Shown piece after piece: positions 1-5,144 of a stretch of 6,567 nt of DNA. Location: assembly GCA_021731185.1 (NCBI GenBank), contig JAKFXW010000005.1, positions 1-6,567 on the forward strand. Direction: 5' to 3'. The stretch's first letter is position 1; each line of letters starts with the position of its first letter. This DNA comes from Gallionellaceae bacterium. Lineage in GTDB: Bacteria > Pseudomonadota > Gammaproteobacteria > Burkholderiales > Gallionellaceae. The notes under the pieces were generated by a model, which was not told where the DNA came from, made no database searches, and saw nothing but the letters and a program-made list of their open reading frames with translations. Made by a program: the position numbers and the translations under genes.

Positions 1-423
1 TGCGCTAGCCGCAGAAGCGAAAGCCATCGCGGCAAATGATCTTGAGGCTGCACGCAAACTATGGCAACTTGCAGGGGAAAAATACCAGCAGGCACTCAAT
101 ATCAAACCGGACAAGCACGAGGCTGCCTACAACTGGGGAAATGTGCTAGCCGCAGAAGCGCAAGCCATCGCGGCAAATGATCTGGGGGCTGCGCGCGCAC
201 TGTGGCAACGTGCCGGTGAAAAATACCAACAGGCACTCAGCATCAAACCGGACAAGCACGAGGCTGCCAACAACTGGGGAAATGCGCTAGCCGCAGAAGC
301 GAAAGCCATCGCGGCAAATGATCTTGAGGCTGCACGCAAACTATGGCAACTTGCAGGGGAAAAATACCAGCAGGCACTCAATATCAAACCGGACAAGCAC
401 GAGGCTGCCAACAACTGGGGAAA
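1..423 (+). repeat. Three tandem 141-bp repeats within the TPR gene
   Basis: Units run 1-141, 142-282 and 283-423, with the next unit diverging right after 424. Units 1 and 3 differ at only one base that I can find (T127 versus A409, Tyr versus Asn), while unit 2 differs from unit 3 at about 14 sites. The period is a multiple of three, so copy-number change keeps the frame. The array probably continues to the left of the window. Confidence 0.95.
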
Positions 424-769
424 TGCCTTATTACAAGAGTATGGCAGCTTGTCTTCCAATGGTGATATAGGCAATGGTGATATAGGCAATGGTGATGCAG
501 GCAATGCTGATGCAGGAAATCAAGAATTGCTTAATCGCGCTGAGCAGCTTTTAATGCAGCATGTTGAAGCTGTACCTGGAGAAGTTGCTTACAACTTGGC
601 TTGTGTATTTGGCATACGCGGTGATGCAGCAACGTGTTTAAAATGGCTGAAAATCAGCCAAACGCATAAAACACTACCCGATTGTGAGCTTCTGAAAACT
701 GATAAAGATTTGAACTTGGTTAGGGCTGATCCCAAGATTGCCCAATGGTTACAGACTGTCTGCCCGTAA
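2..769 (+). CDS. TPR-like tandem-repeat protein, 3' part (5' end outside window)
   Basis: The frame is open from the first bases of the window to TAA at 767-769, giving 255 visible residues; a GTG at 143 lies inside a repeat and is not a convincing start. The protein has three near-identical 47-residue units (helix pair pattern NWGNALAAEAKAIAAND / AARKLWQLAGEKYQQALNI, then KPDKHEA), longer than a standard 34-residue TPR. A Gly/Asn/Asp linker of four pentapeptides (NGDIG-like) follows. The roughly 80-residue tail (AYNLACVFGIRGD, then LKTDKDLNLVRADPKIAQWL) resembles the TPR end-of-group domain. TPR proteins usually act as protein-binding scaffolds; the partner cannot be told from here. No signal peptide is visible because the N terminus is missing. 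The stop codon touches a dispersed palindromic element that may serve as its 3' end. Confident as a TPR-like repeat protein, unknown as to role. Confidence 0.85.
   Translation, partial: ALAAEAKAIAANDLEAARKLWQLAGEKYQQALNIKPDKHEAAYNWGNVLAAEAQAIAANDLGAARALWQRAGEKYQQALSIKPDKHEAANNWGNALAAEAKAIAANDLEAARKLWQLAGEKYQQALNIKPDKHEAANNWGNALLQEYGSLSSNGDIGNGDIGNGDAGNADAGNQELLNRAEQLLMQHVEAVPGEVAYNLACVFGIRGDAATCLKWLKISQTHKTLPDCELLKTDKDLNLVRADPKIAQWLQTVCP
461..520 (+). repeat. 15-bp minisatellite, four copies
   Basis: Copies lie at 461-475, 476-490, 491-505 and 506-520. The first two are identical (GGTGATATAGGCAAT); the third and fourth drift to GATGCAGG versions. They encode the flexible linker GDIGN/GDIGN/GDAGN/ADAGN between the TPR units and the C-terminal domain. 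Copy change would alter linker length without a frameshift. Confidence 0.9.
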
Positions 770-952
770 TTCTAATTCCTGATAAAAACGATCACAGTGT
801 ACCCGCAAGGAGTACGCCGTGGTTGTAAGGGGGCTAAAGCCCCAACAACACACGCTGTTGGCTTCGTTTTCGGCTCCTAGCCGTACTCAAATGTACTGTC
901 TTCGTCACCTCATCCTTGCCGCCTTGTGCTCCTGTTTATCAGAAATTAGAAT
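769..952 (+). repeat. Dispersed palindromic element, copy 1 (MITE/REP-like)
   Basis: The 184-bp element is bounded by 18-bp terminal inverted repeats: ATTCTAATTCCTGATAAA at 769-786 and its complement at 935-952, with one mismatch (C778 opposite A943). The interior shares with copy 2 (3938-4063) an identical 38-nt core at 869-906 that includes a CGGCT-CCT-AGCCG hairpin. It also has 58 bp absent from copy 2. No protein is encoded and no clear target duplication is visible. It lies between the convergent TPR and hydrolase genes and may act as a two-way transcription end. Non-autonomous element or REP-like repeat are both possible. Confidence 0.8.
822..849 (+). other. GC-rich hairpin in the extra segment of copy 1
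   Basis: GGGGC (830-834) pairs with GCCCC (839-843) across a TAAA loop, and an outer GTTGT (822-826) pairs with ACAAC (845-849). There is no T run after it on either strand, so it is not a classic intrinsic terminator. It sits in the stretch that copy 2 of the dispersed element lacks. Confidence 0.7.
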
Positions 953-1009
953 AAGCATAAGCAATTGAGCGTTGCAACCGCAGGGTGCTGCACTTTCTGA
1001 CTCTGCCCC

Positions 1010-1043
1010 GCGTGATGGTTAATCCGGCGTGATGATTAATTCG
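1010..1043. repeat. 17-bp direct duplication over the hydrolase stop codon
   Basis: GCGTGATGGTTAATCCG (1010-1026) is followed directly by GCGTGATGATTAATTCG (1027-1043), 15 of 17 bases identical. The second copy contains the last codons and the TAA (1036-1038, minus strand) of the hydrolase gene. Confidence 0.8.
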
Positions 1044-2265
1044 GTAGGGTATCAATAAACTTTTTCATCGAAACTTTCAACGCTTCAAAATGTGGGTTGA
1101 CCATGAGGCGGCGCAGAAGGCCGACCTGCATATTTTCTTTAGTTGTTTCTCCCAGCCAACAGGCATCGTGGTTATTGCGACATGCTTCGTATTTTTCCAT
1201 GTTATGCGGAAAGTAATGCAGGCAGTTTGCATAGCTGCCGTGCGCGCCAAAGTAGGTATCCTCGGCTGGCAACGTGAGTGCGGTGTGCGCCGAGCTTAGA
1301 ATTTTTTGTTCGGGCAATGCGCTTTGCATCCATTCCAATTGAGCGGCAGGAAAGTCGGGAGCAGGATTTTTAGTGCCCGTGGCATACAGCACCAGTTTGT
1401 TGGATGGGTTTTGTAAACAGGCCATAAAAGTTAGCGTTGCCGGAGTAAATACTGTGCTGTCTTGCATACTGACGGCGGTAAATATTGGGAGGGTGGGCGC
1501 GCGATCCTGCACGCGGCGCTGCACTTCTTGAGTGAGCGTATACATTTGTGCTGCGGCATTTTTGGGCAGCGATTCGTATTTATAAATATTGATGTCGGGG
1601 GAAATATTTATCCATTTTTGCGCGGGCACTGCCCAGCTAAATAATTTATGCAAATTGGCATAGGCAGCGAGTGATGATATTTGTAGTGCGGGCGAAAAAA
1701 GAAATAAGCCACGTATACGTTCATCAATCAAACTCTGATAAATACTTAACGTCCCGCCCGCCGAAAATCCTGCCAGATAAATTTCATCTGCCTCAGCCGC
1801 TAATTGTTCGGTGCCATAGTTAATAGCACGCGCCCATTCTCGCCAAGTCACGTCCAGTAAATCACCAGGCTGTGTGCCGTGTCCGGGCAACAAAATTGCC
1901 ATCACACGAAACCCTTGTTGCTGAAAAAATTCGCCCAGATAGTGCATAAAATAGGGCGAATCAGACAAGCCATGCGTGAGCAAAACGCCACGTTTATAGG
2001 GCTTGGTCTGCTTTGTTATATTTTGGCCTGTTACATTTTGGCTTGTTGTTAATGGAGAAATCGGTTTGAGTTCGAACGGTGCGTTGCCGTCAATTATTTT
2101 ATCTAATTCATGCGCTGCATAATTGTCGTGTAATTTTTTTCGTGCAGCAGTAATCATCTGGCGACTTTGCGCCATGTAATCTGCGAACACCAAGCCATCC
2201 CCATGAAATGTTGAGTTCAATCCTGAGGGGTGATGACGAGATGCCAGCGGAGAAGTAGAGTTCAT
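1036..2265 (-). CDS. Alpha/beta hydrolase (esterase/lipase-like)
   Basis: The 409-residue product carries the alpha/beta hydrolase fold signature: an oxyanion strand VLLTHGLSDSP (about residues 94-104), a loop LPGHGTQPGD (126-135) and the nucleophile elbow GFSAGG with Ser168. Likely partners are Asp269 (VSMQD) and His327 (SSAHTAL). The family hydrolyses ester or related bonds; the substrate is not predictable. No signal peptide is evident from this start, so it is probably cytoplasmic. I chose the ATG at 2263-2265: it follows the stop of the peptidase gene by 7 nt and has an AGGCG just upstream. An in-frame ATG at 2296-2298 would overlap that gene by 26 nt, lacks a Shine-Dalgarno and adds only 11 basic residues. 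It is the third gene of the PA2779-PA2778 cluster and is probably translationally coupled. Confidence 0.88.
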   Translation of the reverse strand: MNSTSPLASRHHPSGLNSTFHGDGLVFADYMAQSRQMITAARKKLHDNYAAHELDKIIDGNAPFELKPISPLTTSQNVTGQNITKQTKPYKRGVLLTHGLSDSPYFMHYLGEFFQQQGFRVMAILLPGHGTQPGDLLDVTWREWARAINYGTEQLAAEADEIYLAGFSAGGTLSIYQSLIDERIRGLFLFSPALQISSLAAYANLHKLFSWAVPAQKWINISPDINIYKYESLPKNAAAQMYTLTQEVQRRVQDRAPTLPIFTAVSMQDSTVFTPATLTFMACLQNPSNKLVLYATGTKNPAPDFPAAQLEWMQSALPEQKILSSAHTALTLPAEDTYFGAHGSYANCLHYFPHNMEKYEACRNNHDACWLGETTKENMQVGLLRRLMVNPHFEALKVSMKKFIDTLPN

Positions 2266-2272
2266 AATTCGC

Positions 2273-3253
2273 CTAGTGCATTTTTTCTTGAATCTCATTT
2301 AATGTTATCTGTGTGACACCCTGCTCTTCGCTGCTACCCTTGGTCTCAGCGAGTCTCACCGCCTGCGTCGCAGCAGAAAATGCTTCAGTGTAGCGTTTTT
2401 GATCTGCTAGCGTTTGCGCCAGATTGTTAAATGCAATGGCGGAATCAGGATGCGCGAGTGTGGCCTGGCGTAAAACTTTTTCAGCCTGCTCCTTGTCTCC
2501 CAGCGTATAAAATGCATTCCCCAAGCCGATGTACGCGGTTAAATTATTTGGCCATTTCTTAAGTGCGGCTTGATAAACAACCACATTTTTTTTAGGCGTA
2601 ATATTCTTCTCCAACGCCACCGCTGCTTTAATATACGTCTCTTCTGTTGCGGTACGCGGCATGACTCCGGCAGGGAGTGCCAGCATGGCCCAATACGCCG
2701 CTCGCTGCCAGGTATATTCAAACGTAGCGAACGGAATAATTAACCGTTGCTCAAGACCCGAGCGCAAAATAATTTCTTGACGCGGTAAATCATAACCAAT
2801 CACCACCGCATAATGCCAAACGGGATACCAGCGCAGTGCCAAATTTTGCAAGACAACTACTGGCGTACCCGCTGCCACCTCGGTTAATAAATTCTGCAAA
2901 CTTAAATCCTGCCGACTGGATGTTAATGGGTAGGCAAGCAAGCCATTACGACGCCCCGAAGCCAACATTTCCACCTGTAAACTGCCCTCACGCCCGGGCA
3001 GATAAACTTGTTTAATTAAACTATCAGGCGTGACCTGTGCGCCACCCGCATTTAAAACCATAGCCAGCGCAGCCGGGCCACATTGATGGGTATTCTGTGG
3101 ATAAAACGGCACGTCCGTTAGCTCAACATGTGCGGGCAAATCTTTGGGAGGCGTGTGCCGTAATTGCTGCGTCTGTGGAGTTGCGCAGCCGCTTAATAGC
3201 ATGATTAAAAACAAAACGCCCGCTTGCATACGGGCGTTTTTGTTGACACTCAT
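2273..3253 (-). CDS. PA2778-family C39-like cysteine peptidase, lipoprotein with TPRs
   Basis: The protein starts with a lipoprotein signal (VLFLIMLLSGC; the lipidated Cys is about residue 23, followed by Ala, which favours outer-membrane sorting). A papain-like C39-type domain follows: the catalytic Cys lies in HQCGPAALAMVLNAGG (about residue 58) and the His in VWHYAVVIGYD (about 147). Two TPR units follow, around residues 239-302 (LTAYIGLGNAFYTLGD and AIAFNNLAQTLADQKRY). This order matches what I know as the PA2778 family; known C39 peptidases cut after Gly-Gly, but no substrate is established for this family to my knowledge. The ATG at 3251-3253 has a weak AAGTGG; a GTG at 3260-3262, abutting the upstream TAA, would give 329 residues. 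The gene lies between the PA2779-type gene and the hydrolase, all on the same strand. A hairpin covers its first codons. Confidence 0.88.
   Translation of the reverse strand: MSVNKNARMQAGVLFLIMLLSGCATPQTQQLRHTPPKDLPAHVELTDVPFYPQNTHQCGPAALAMVLNAGGAQVTPDSLIKQVYLPGREGSLQVEMLASGRRNGLLAYPLTSSRQDLSLQNLLTEVAAGTPVVVLQNLALRWYPVWHYAVVIGYDLPRQEIILRSGLEQRLIIPFATFEYTWQRAAYWAMLALPAGVMPRTATEETYIKAAVALEKNITPKKNVVVYQAALKKWPNNLTAYIGLGNAFYTLGDKEQAEKVLRQATLAHPDSAIAFNNLAQTLADQKRYTEAFSAATQAVRLAETKGSSEEQGVTQITLNEIQEKMH
3210..3244. terminator. Terminator-like hairpin inside the peptidase signal-peptide codons
   Basis: AACAAAACGCCCG (3210-3222) and CGGGCGTTTTTGTT (3231-3244) form a 13-bp stem with one bulged A and an 8-nt loop. 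The stem is GC-rich at the apex and A/T-rich at the base on both strands, as in a bidirectional intrinsic terminator. On the minus strand it lies 9 to 43 nt after the peptidase ATG, so it could lower expression of the peptidase and hydrolase relative to the PA2779-type gene. It could also be a chance palindrome under coding constraint. Confidence 0.6.
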
Positions 3254-3262
3254 TATCGCCAC

Positions 3263-3676
3263 TTATCTTCTTGCCGGATGAGTAATCGCGCGCGTAAAAG
3301 GGAATACCTTAGTGAAGCCCAAAATGTCCGTTACCAGTAACACAATAAATACTGTCAGCAAGATACCTAGCACCTCACCTCCAGCAGGTAATTGATCCAG
3401 CTTCCCTGCGACTTGTTGCACTTCATCGTCAGTTAATGCATTTACACGTGCGTGTGCAGTTTGTATATCAATACCTTCCTTCTGCAGTGCTGCACGAATA
3501 TCTTCACGATCAATCAATGCTTGCACGCGCGCGCGATCAAATTGCACTTGCGTTGCCGAAATTGTAACTTTATCAGCCCCGATCATCGCTGCCTGCACTG
3601 ATTGCAACGGCAAACTCAAACTTAACATGCTTAACATCAAGATACGGCCAGTGATACACACAAAACGCTTATTCAT
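3263..3676 (-). CDS. PA2779-family single-pass membrane protein
   Basis: The 137-residue product has a signal peptide (basic MNKR, a Leu/Met/Ser-rich core, likely cleavage after VQA at residue 29). A helical, charged stretch follows (about 38-95, VQALIDREDIRAALQKEGID and TDDEVQQVAGKL). Then come an LPAGG motif at 96-100, one transmembrane helix (about 102-120) and a short basic tail ending PARR. This matches the PA2779 family, normally found next to PA2778-type peptidases, as here. Positive charges put the tail in the cytoplasm and the Gly-Gly motif on the periplasmic face. I chose the ATG at 3674-3676 because AGGAG lies 7 nt upstream; the open frame extends to 3778, but that extension reads through the tRNA. 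Function is unknown. Confidence 0.9.
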   Translation of the reverse strand: MNKRFVCITGRILMLSMLSLSLPLQSVQAAMIGADKVTISATQVQFDRARVQALIDREDIRAALQKEGIDIQTAHARVNALTDDEVQQVAGKLDQLPAGGEVLGILLTVFIVLLVTDILGFTKVFPFTRAITHPARR

Positions 3677-3683
3677 GAATGTT

Positions 3684-3688
3684 CTCCT
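3684..3688 (-). promoter_or_regulatory. Ribosome binding site of the PA2779-type gene
   Basis: AGGAG on the minus strand, 7 nt before the ATG at 3676 and only 8 nt after the encoded CCA of tRNA-Ser. It decides the start codon against the longer open frame. Confidence 0.85.
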
Positions 3689-3696
3689 AAAGTTAT

Positions 3697-3784
3697 TGGC
3701 GGAAGCTGTGAGATTCGAACTCACGGAACATTTCTGTTCGGCAGTTTTCAAGACTGCTGGTTTAAACCACTCACCCAAGCTTCC
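3697..3784 (-). tRNA. tRNA-Ser (anticodon UGA)
   Basis: Read on the minus strand, the acceptor arms GGAAGCT and AGCTTCC pair, followed by discriminator G and an encoded CCA (3697-3699). The anticodon TGA (3748-3750 on the complement) sits in the loop CTTGAAA. The long variable arm (CCGAACAGAAATGTTCCG region) and the T-arm GTTCGAATC are typical of a class II serine tRNA. It should decode UCA and, with usual wobble modification, other UCN codons. It is directly followed by the PA2779-type gene and is probably the head of the same transcript. No clear -35/-10 pair was found upstream; an A/T-rich TATATT lies at 3828-3833. Confidence 0.95.
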
Positions 3785-3937
3785 AGGCTTTTAATTAACA
3801 ACCCAATTGGATCTTAATCTTGGCTAAAATATAAGCTATAAAAGCGTGCGTATGTTACCATTAGTTTACTAAGCAGATTTTCATTTTTCTCACAGACTTG
3901 GCTGTGAACCTAGCCGCGAGCCATGCATACTGACCTT

Positions 3938-4063
3938 ATTCCAATTCCCGATAAAAACGATCACTGTGTTACCTTTGTCTTCGGCTCCTAGCCGTACTCA
4001 AATGTACTGTCTTCGTCGCCTCACCCTCGCCGCCTTGTGCTACTTTTTATCGGAAACTGGAAT
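3938..4063 (+). repeat. Dispersed palindromic element, copy 2
   Basis: The 126-bp element, in the same orientation as copy 1, is bounded by 20-bp terminal inverted repeats (3938-3957 and 4044-4063) matching at 18 of 20 positions. The core 3980-4017 is identical to copy 1, including the CGGCT-CCT-AGCCG hairpin. Relative to copy 1 the arms differ at paired positions (3942/4059 and 3949/4052), so both arms changed together. Open frames crossing it look like by-products of its base composition. Confidence 0.8.
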
Positions 4064-4190
4064 TACCCTCGAAAATCCACCTTCCAAGGGTGACGTAAAA
4101 TTGAACCCCTTAAAAAAGAAAGATGATGAAGATACCGAAGCAGGAATATACGCCGGAGTTCTATCAAGATGCCCGAAATTATTTGACCAC
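4064..4190 (+). pseudogene. Remnant of an IS3-type orfA start
   Basis: After a possible insertion-sequence end (GTGACGTAAAATTGAACCCC, 4091-4110), an ATG pair opens a frame reading MMKIPKQEYTPEF. This closely resembles the first residues of IS3-family OrfA transposases (MKKIPKQEYT-EF). Similarity then fades (YQDARNYL) and no helix-turn-helix or orfB follows. The remnant ends a few bases from the stop of the minus-strand gene at 4203. The resemblance is from memory and covers only about 13-20 residues. Confidence 0.4.
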
Positions 4191-4202
4191 TACAGTAGGT
4201 AT

Positions 4203-4901
4203 TTATTCCGACGGTGGCTCCTCGCTGTCTTCGTTTGGTTGGGTGATAAGTATTGGGGCAGGCTCATCCACTAAATGCTCGACTGGCGCAACACTTTCCT
4301 CATTTTGAAATCCTTCAACATTGGGCGTATGCACCTCAATATCAGGTGGTAGAACAATAGGTGGTTTCAGCACGGATGGTTTTTTTACTTCGCCAGCATT
4401 CATCTGACTGGCCTTTACTTCTCCCGCTTTTGCCGCAACACCGTTTTCAATTTGTTCTGCTTTAACTTGATTAATTTTCACAGGGTCAATTTTGATGGTG
4501 TCGATTTTGGCTGGATCAATTTGCATTGAATCTGTCACAGTTGGCGTGGCTGATTGCCCGCCTGCGGCAGCGTTGGGAGCAAGTTCAACGGTGGATCGGG
4601 ACAGCGGTACAACCACAGTCTCTATCGTAGGTGTAGATAACAGAGCTAATTGCTGCTCAATATGAGGGGTGAACCAAACCGCAGCAGCTATTATCAGAAA
4701 AAAAATAACCAAGGTCAGCCAACGCAATTTCGTTTGATACTGCGGGTTAATTTTTCTAATCTTAGCCTTGCCAAGCATGGTGCCAGTTACTTCTACCGCA
4801 CTTATGTCGGTGTACTTAAAACCATATCGAACTTCCTTCTCCGATAGCAAGGGCTGCGGGGGAAAATCCTGTTGAACAAATTTTTTCTGTGTTTTACTCA
4901 T
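4203..4901 (-). CDS. Hypothetical single-pass membrane protein with disordered tail
   Basis: I do not recognise this 232-residue protein. It has about 60 N-terminal residues with basic patches (KAKIRK, QTKLR), one transmembrane helix (about 61-78, LTLVIFFLIIAAAVWF) and a long tail rich in Pro, Val, Glu and Ala with no aromatic core. By the positive-inside rule the tail is periplasmic. The tail has short internal repeats: QIDPAKIDT/IKIDPVKIN (127-144) and AGEVK at 159-163 and 169-173. It ends acidic (NEDSEEPPSE). Such architecture occurs in TonB-like, SPOR-like or envelope-linking proteins, but no domain of those is visible. The ATG at 4899-4901 lacks a good Shine-Dalgarno. The 3' end borders an insertion-sequence remnant, so the C terminus may have been reshaped. 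Confidence 0.7.
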   Translation of the reverse strand: MSKTQKKFVQQDFPPQPLLSEKEVRYGFKYTDISAVEVTGTMLGKAKIRKINPQYQTKLRWLTLVIFFLIIAAAVWFTPHIEQQLALLSTPTIETVVVPLSRSTVELAPNAAAGGQSATPTVTDSMQIDPAKIDTIKIDPVKINQVKAEQIENGVAAKAGEVKASQMNAGEVKKPSVLKPPIVLPPDIEVHTPNVEGFQNEESVAPVEHLVDEPAPILITQPNEDSEEPPSE

Positions 4902-5080
4902 GAAGCTGAATTAATACCTAGTAAAATTTGCGCTTATTCTAAACTGATTTTTCACTTCACTTATGGATTCATTTAACGGGATATCTAAAAATTCAAATTC
5001 CTTAATCAGTTAAGACGCGAGCAAAAAATTGTAACTATACATATGTGGCTGAAATAAAAACTGCCAGCCCCAAAATGACC

Positions 5081-5105
5081 TAGCACTCACCCTATTTGAA
5101 TGCTA
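5081..5105 (+). promoter_or_regulatory. CIRCE-like HrcA operator upstream of rpoH
   Basis: TAGCACTC (5081-5088), a 9-nt spacer and GAATGCTA (5098-5105) match the CIRCE consensus TTAGCACTC-N9-GAGTGCTAA: 8 of 9 in the left arm and 7 of 9 in the right when the flanking bases are counted. The spacer length is exact. It lies 40 bp before the rpoH start and overlaps the likely promoter, as expected for repression by HrcA. The match is seen directly; binding by HrcA is inferred. Confidence 0.75.
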
Positions 5106-5123
5106 TATTTATAACTATATTAG
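5096..5123 (+). promoter_or_regulatory. Possible rpoH promoter
   Basis: A TTGAAT (5096-5101) and TATTAG (5118-5123) are 16 nt apart and overlap the CIRCE-like operator. Other -10-like hexamers (TATATT 5104-5109, TATAAC 5110-5115) lie in the same A/T-rich stretch, so the exact start site is uncertain. Confidence 0.3.
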
Positions 5124-5130
5124 TAGTTAA

Positions 5131-5137
5131 AAGGAGG
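5131..5137 (+). promoter_or_regulatory. Strong ribosome binding site of rpoH
   Basis: AAGGAGG, a full match to the anti-Shine-Dalgarno, 7 nt before the ATG at 5145. It fixes the start codon. Confidence 0.9.
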
Positions 5138-5144
5138 ATTTATT

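Noticed and set aside
1..423. CRISPR-like or intergenic satellite array
   Set aside because: Units are contiguous 141-bp coding repeats in one open frame with no spacers.
127..504. Long minus-strand open frame (125 residues) across the TPR repeats
   Set aside because: It is the antisense of a repetitive coding region; its own product is just a mirrored repeat of Ala/Ser/Leu-rich sequence without a ribosome binding site.
3677..3778. N-terminal extension of the PA2779-type protein to an ATG at 3778
   Set aside because: It translates the tRNA-Ser gene; the downstream ATG has a proper ribosome binding site and starts a clean signal peptide.
3890..3907. Hairpin TCACAG-ACTTGG-CTGTGA upstream of the tRNA
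   Set aside because: Only a 6-bp stem with no T run in a useful direction; could be chance.
3966..4274. Plus-strand open frame of 102 residues
   Set aside because: It begins in the dispersed element, whose copy 1 does not keep the frame, and runs antisense into the membrane-protein gene.
4942..5011. Inverted repeat AACTGATT/AATCAGTT flanking about 54 bp upstream of rpoH, suggesting a third decayed element copy
   Set aside because: The arms are 8 bp, the interior lacks the 38-nt core, and the region is A/T-rich enough for chance matches.
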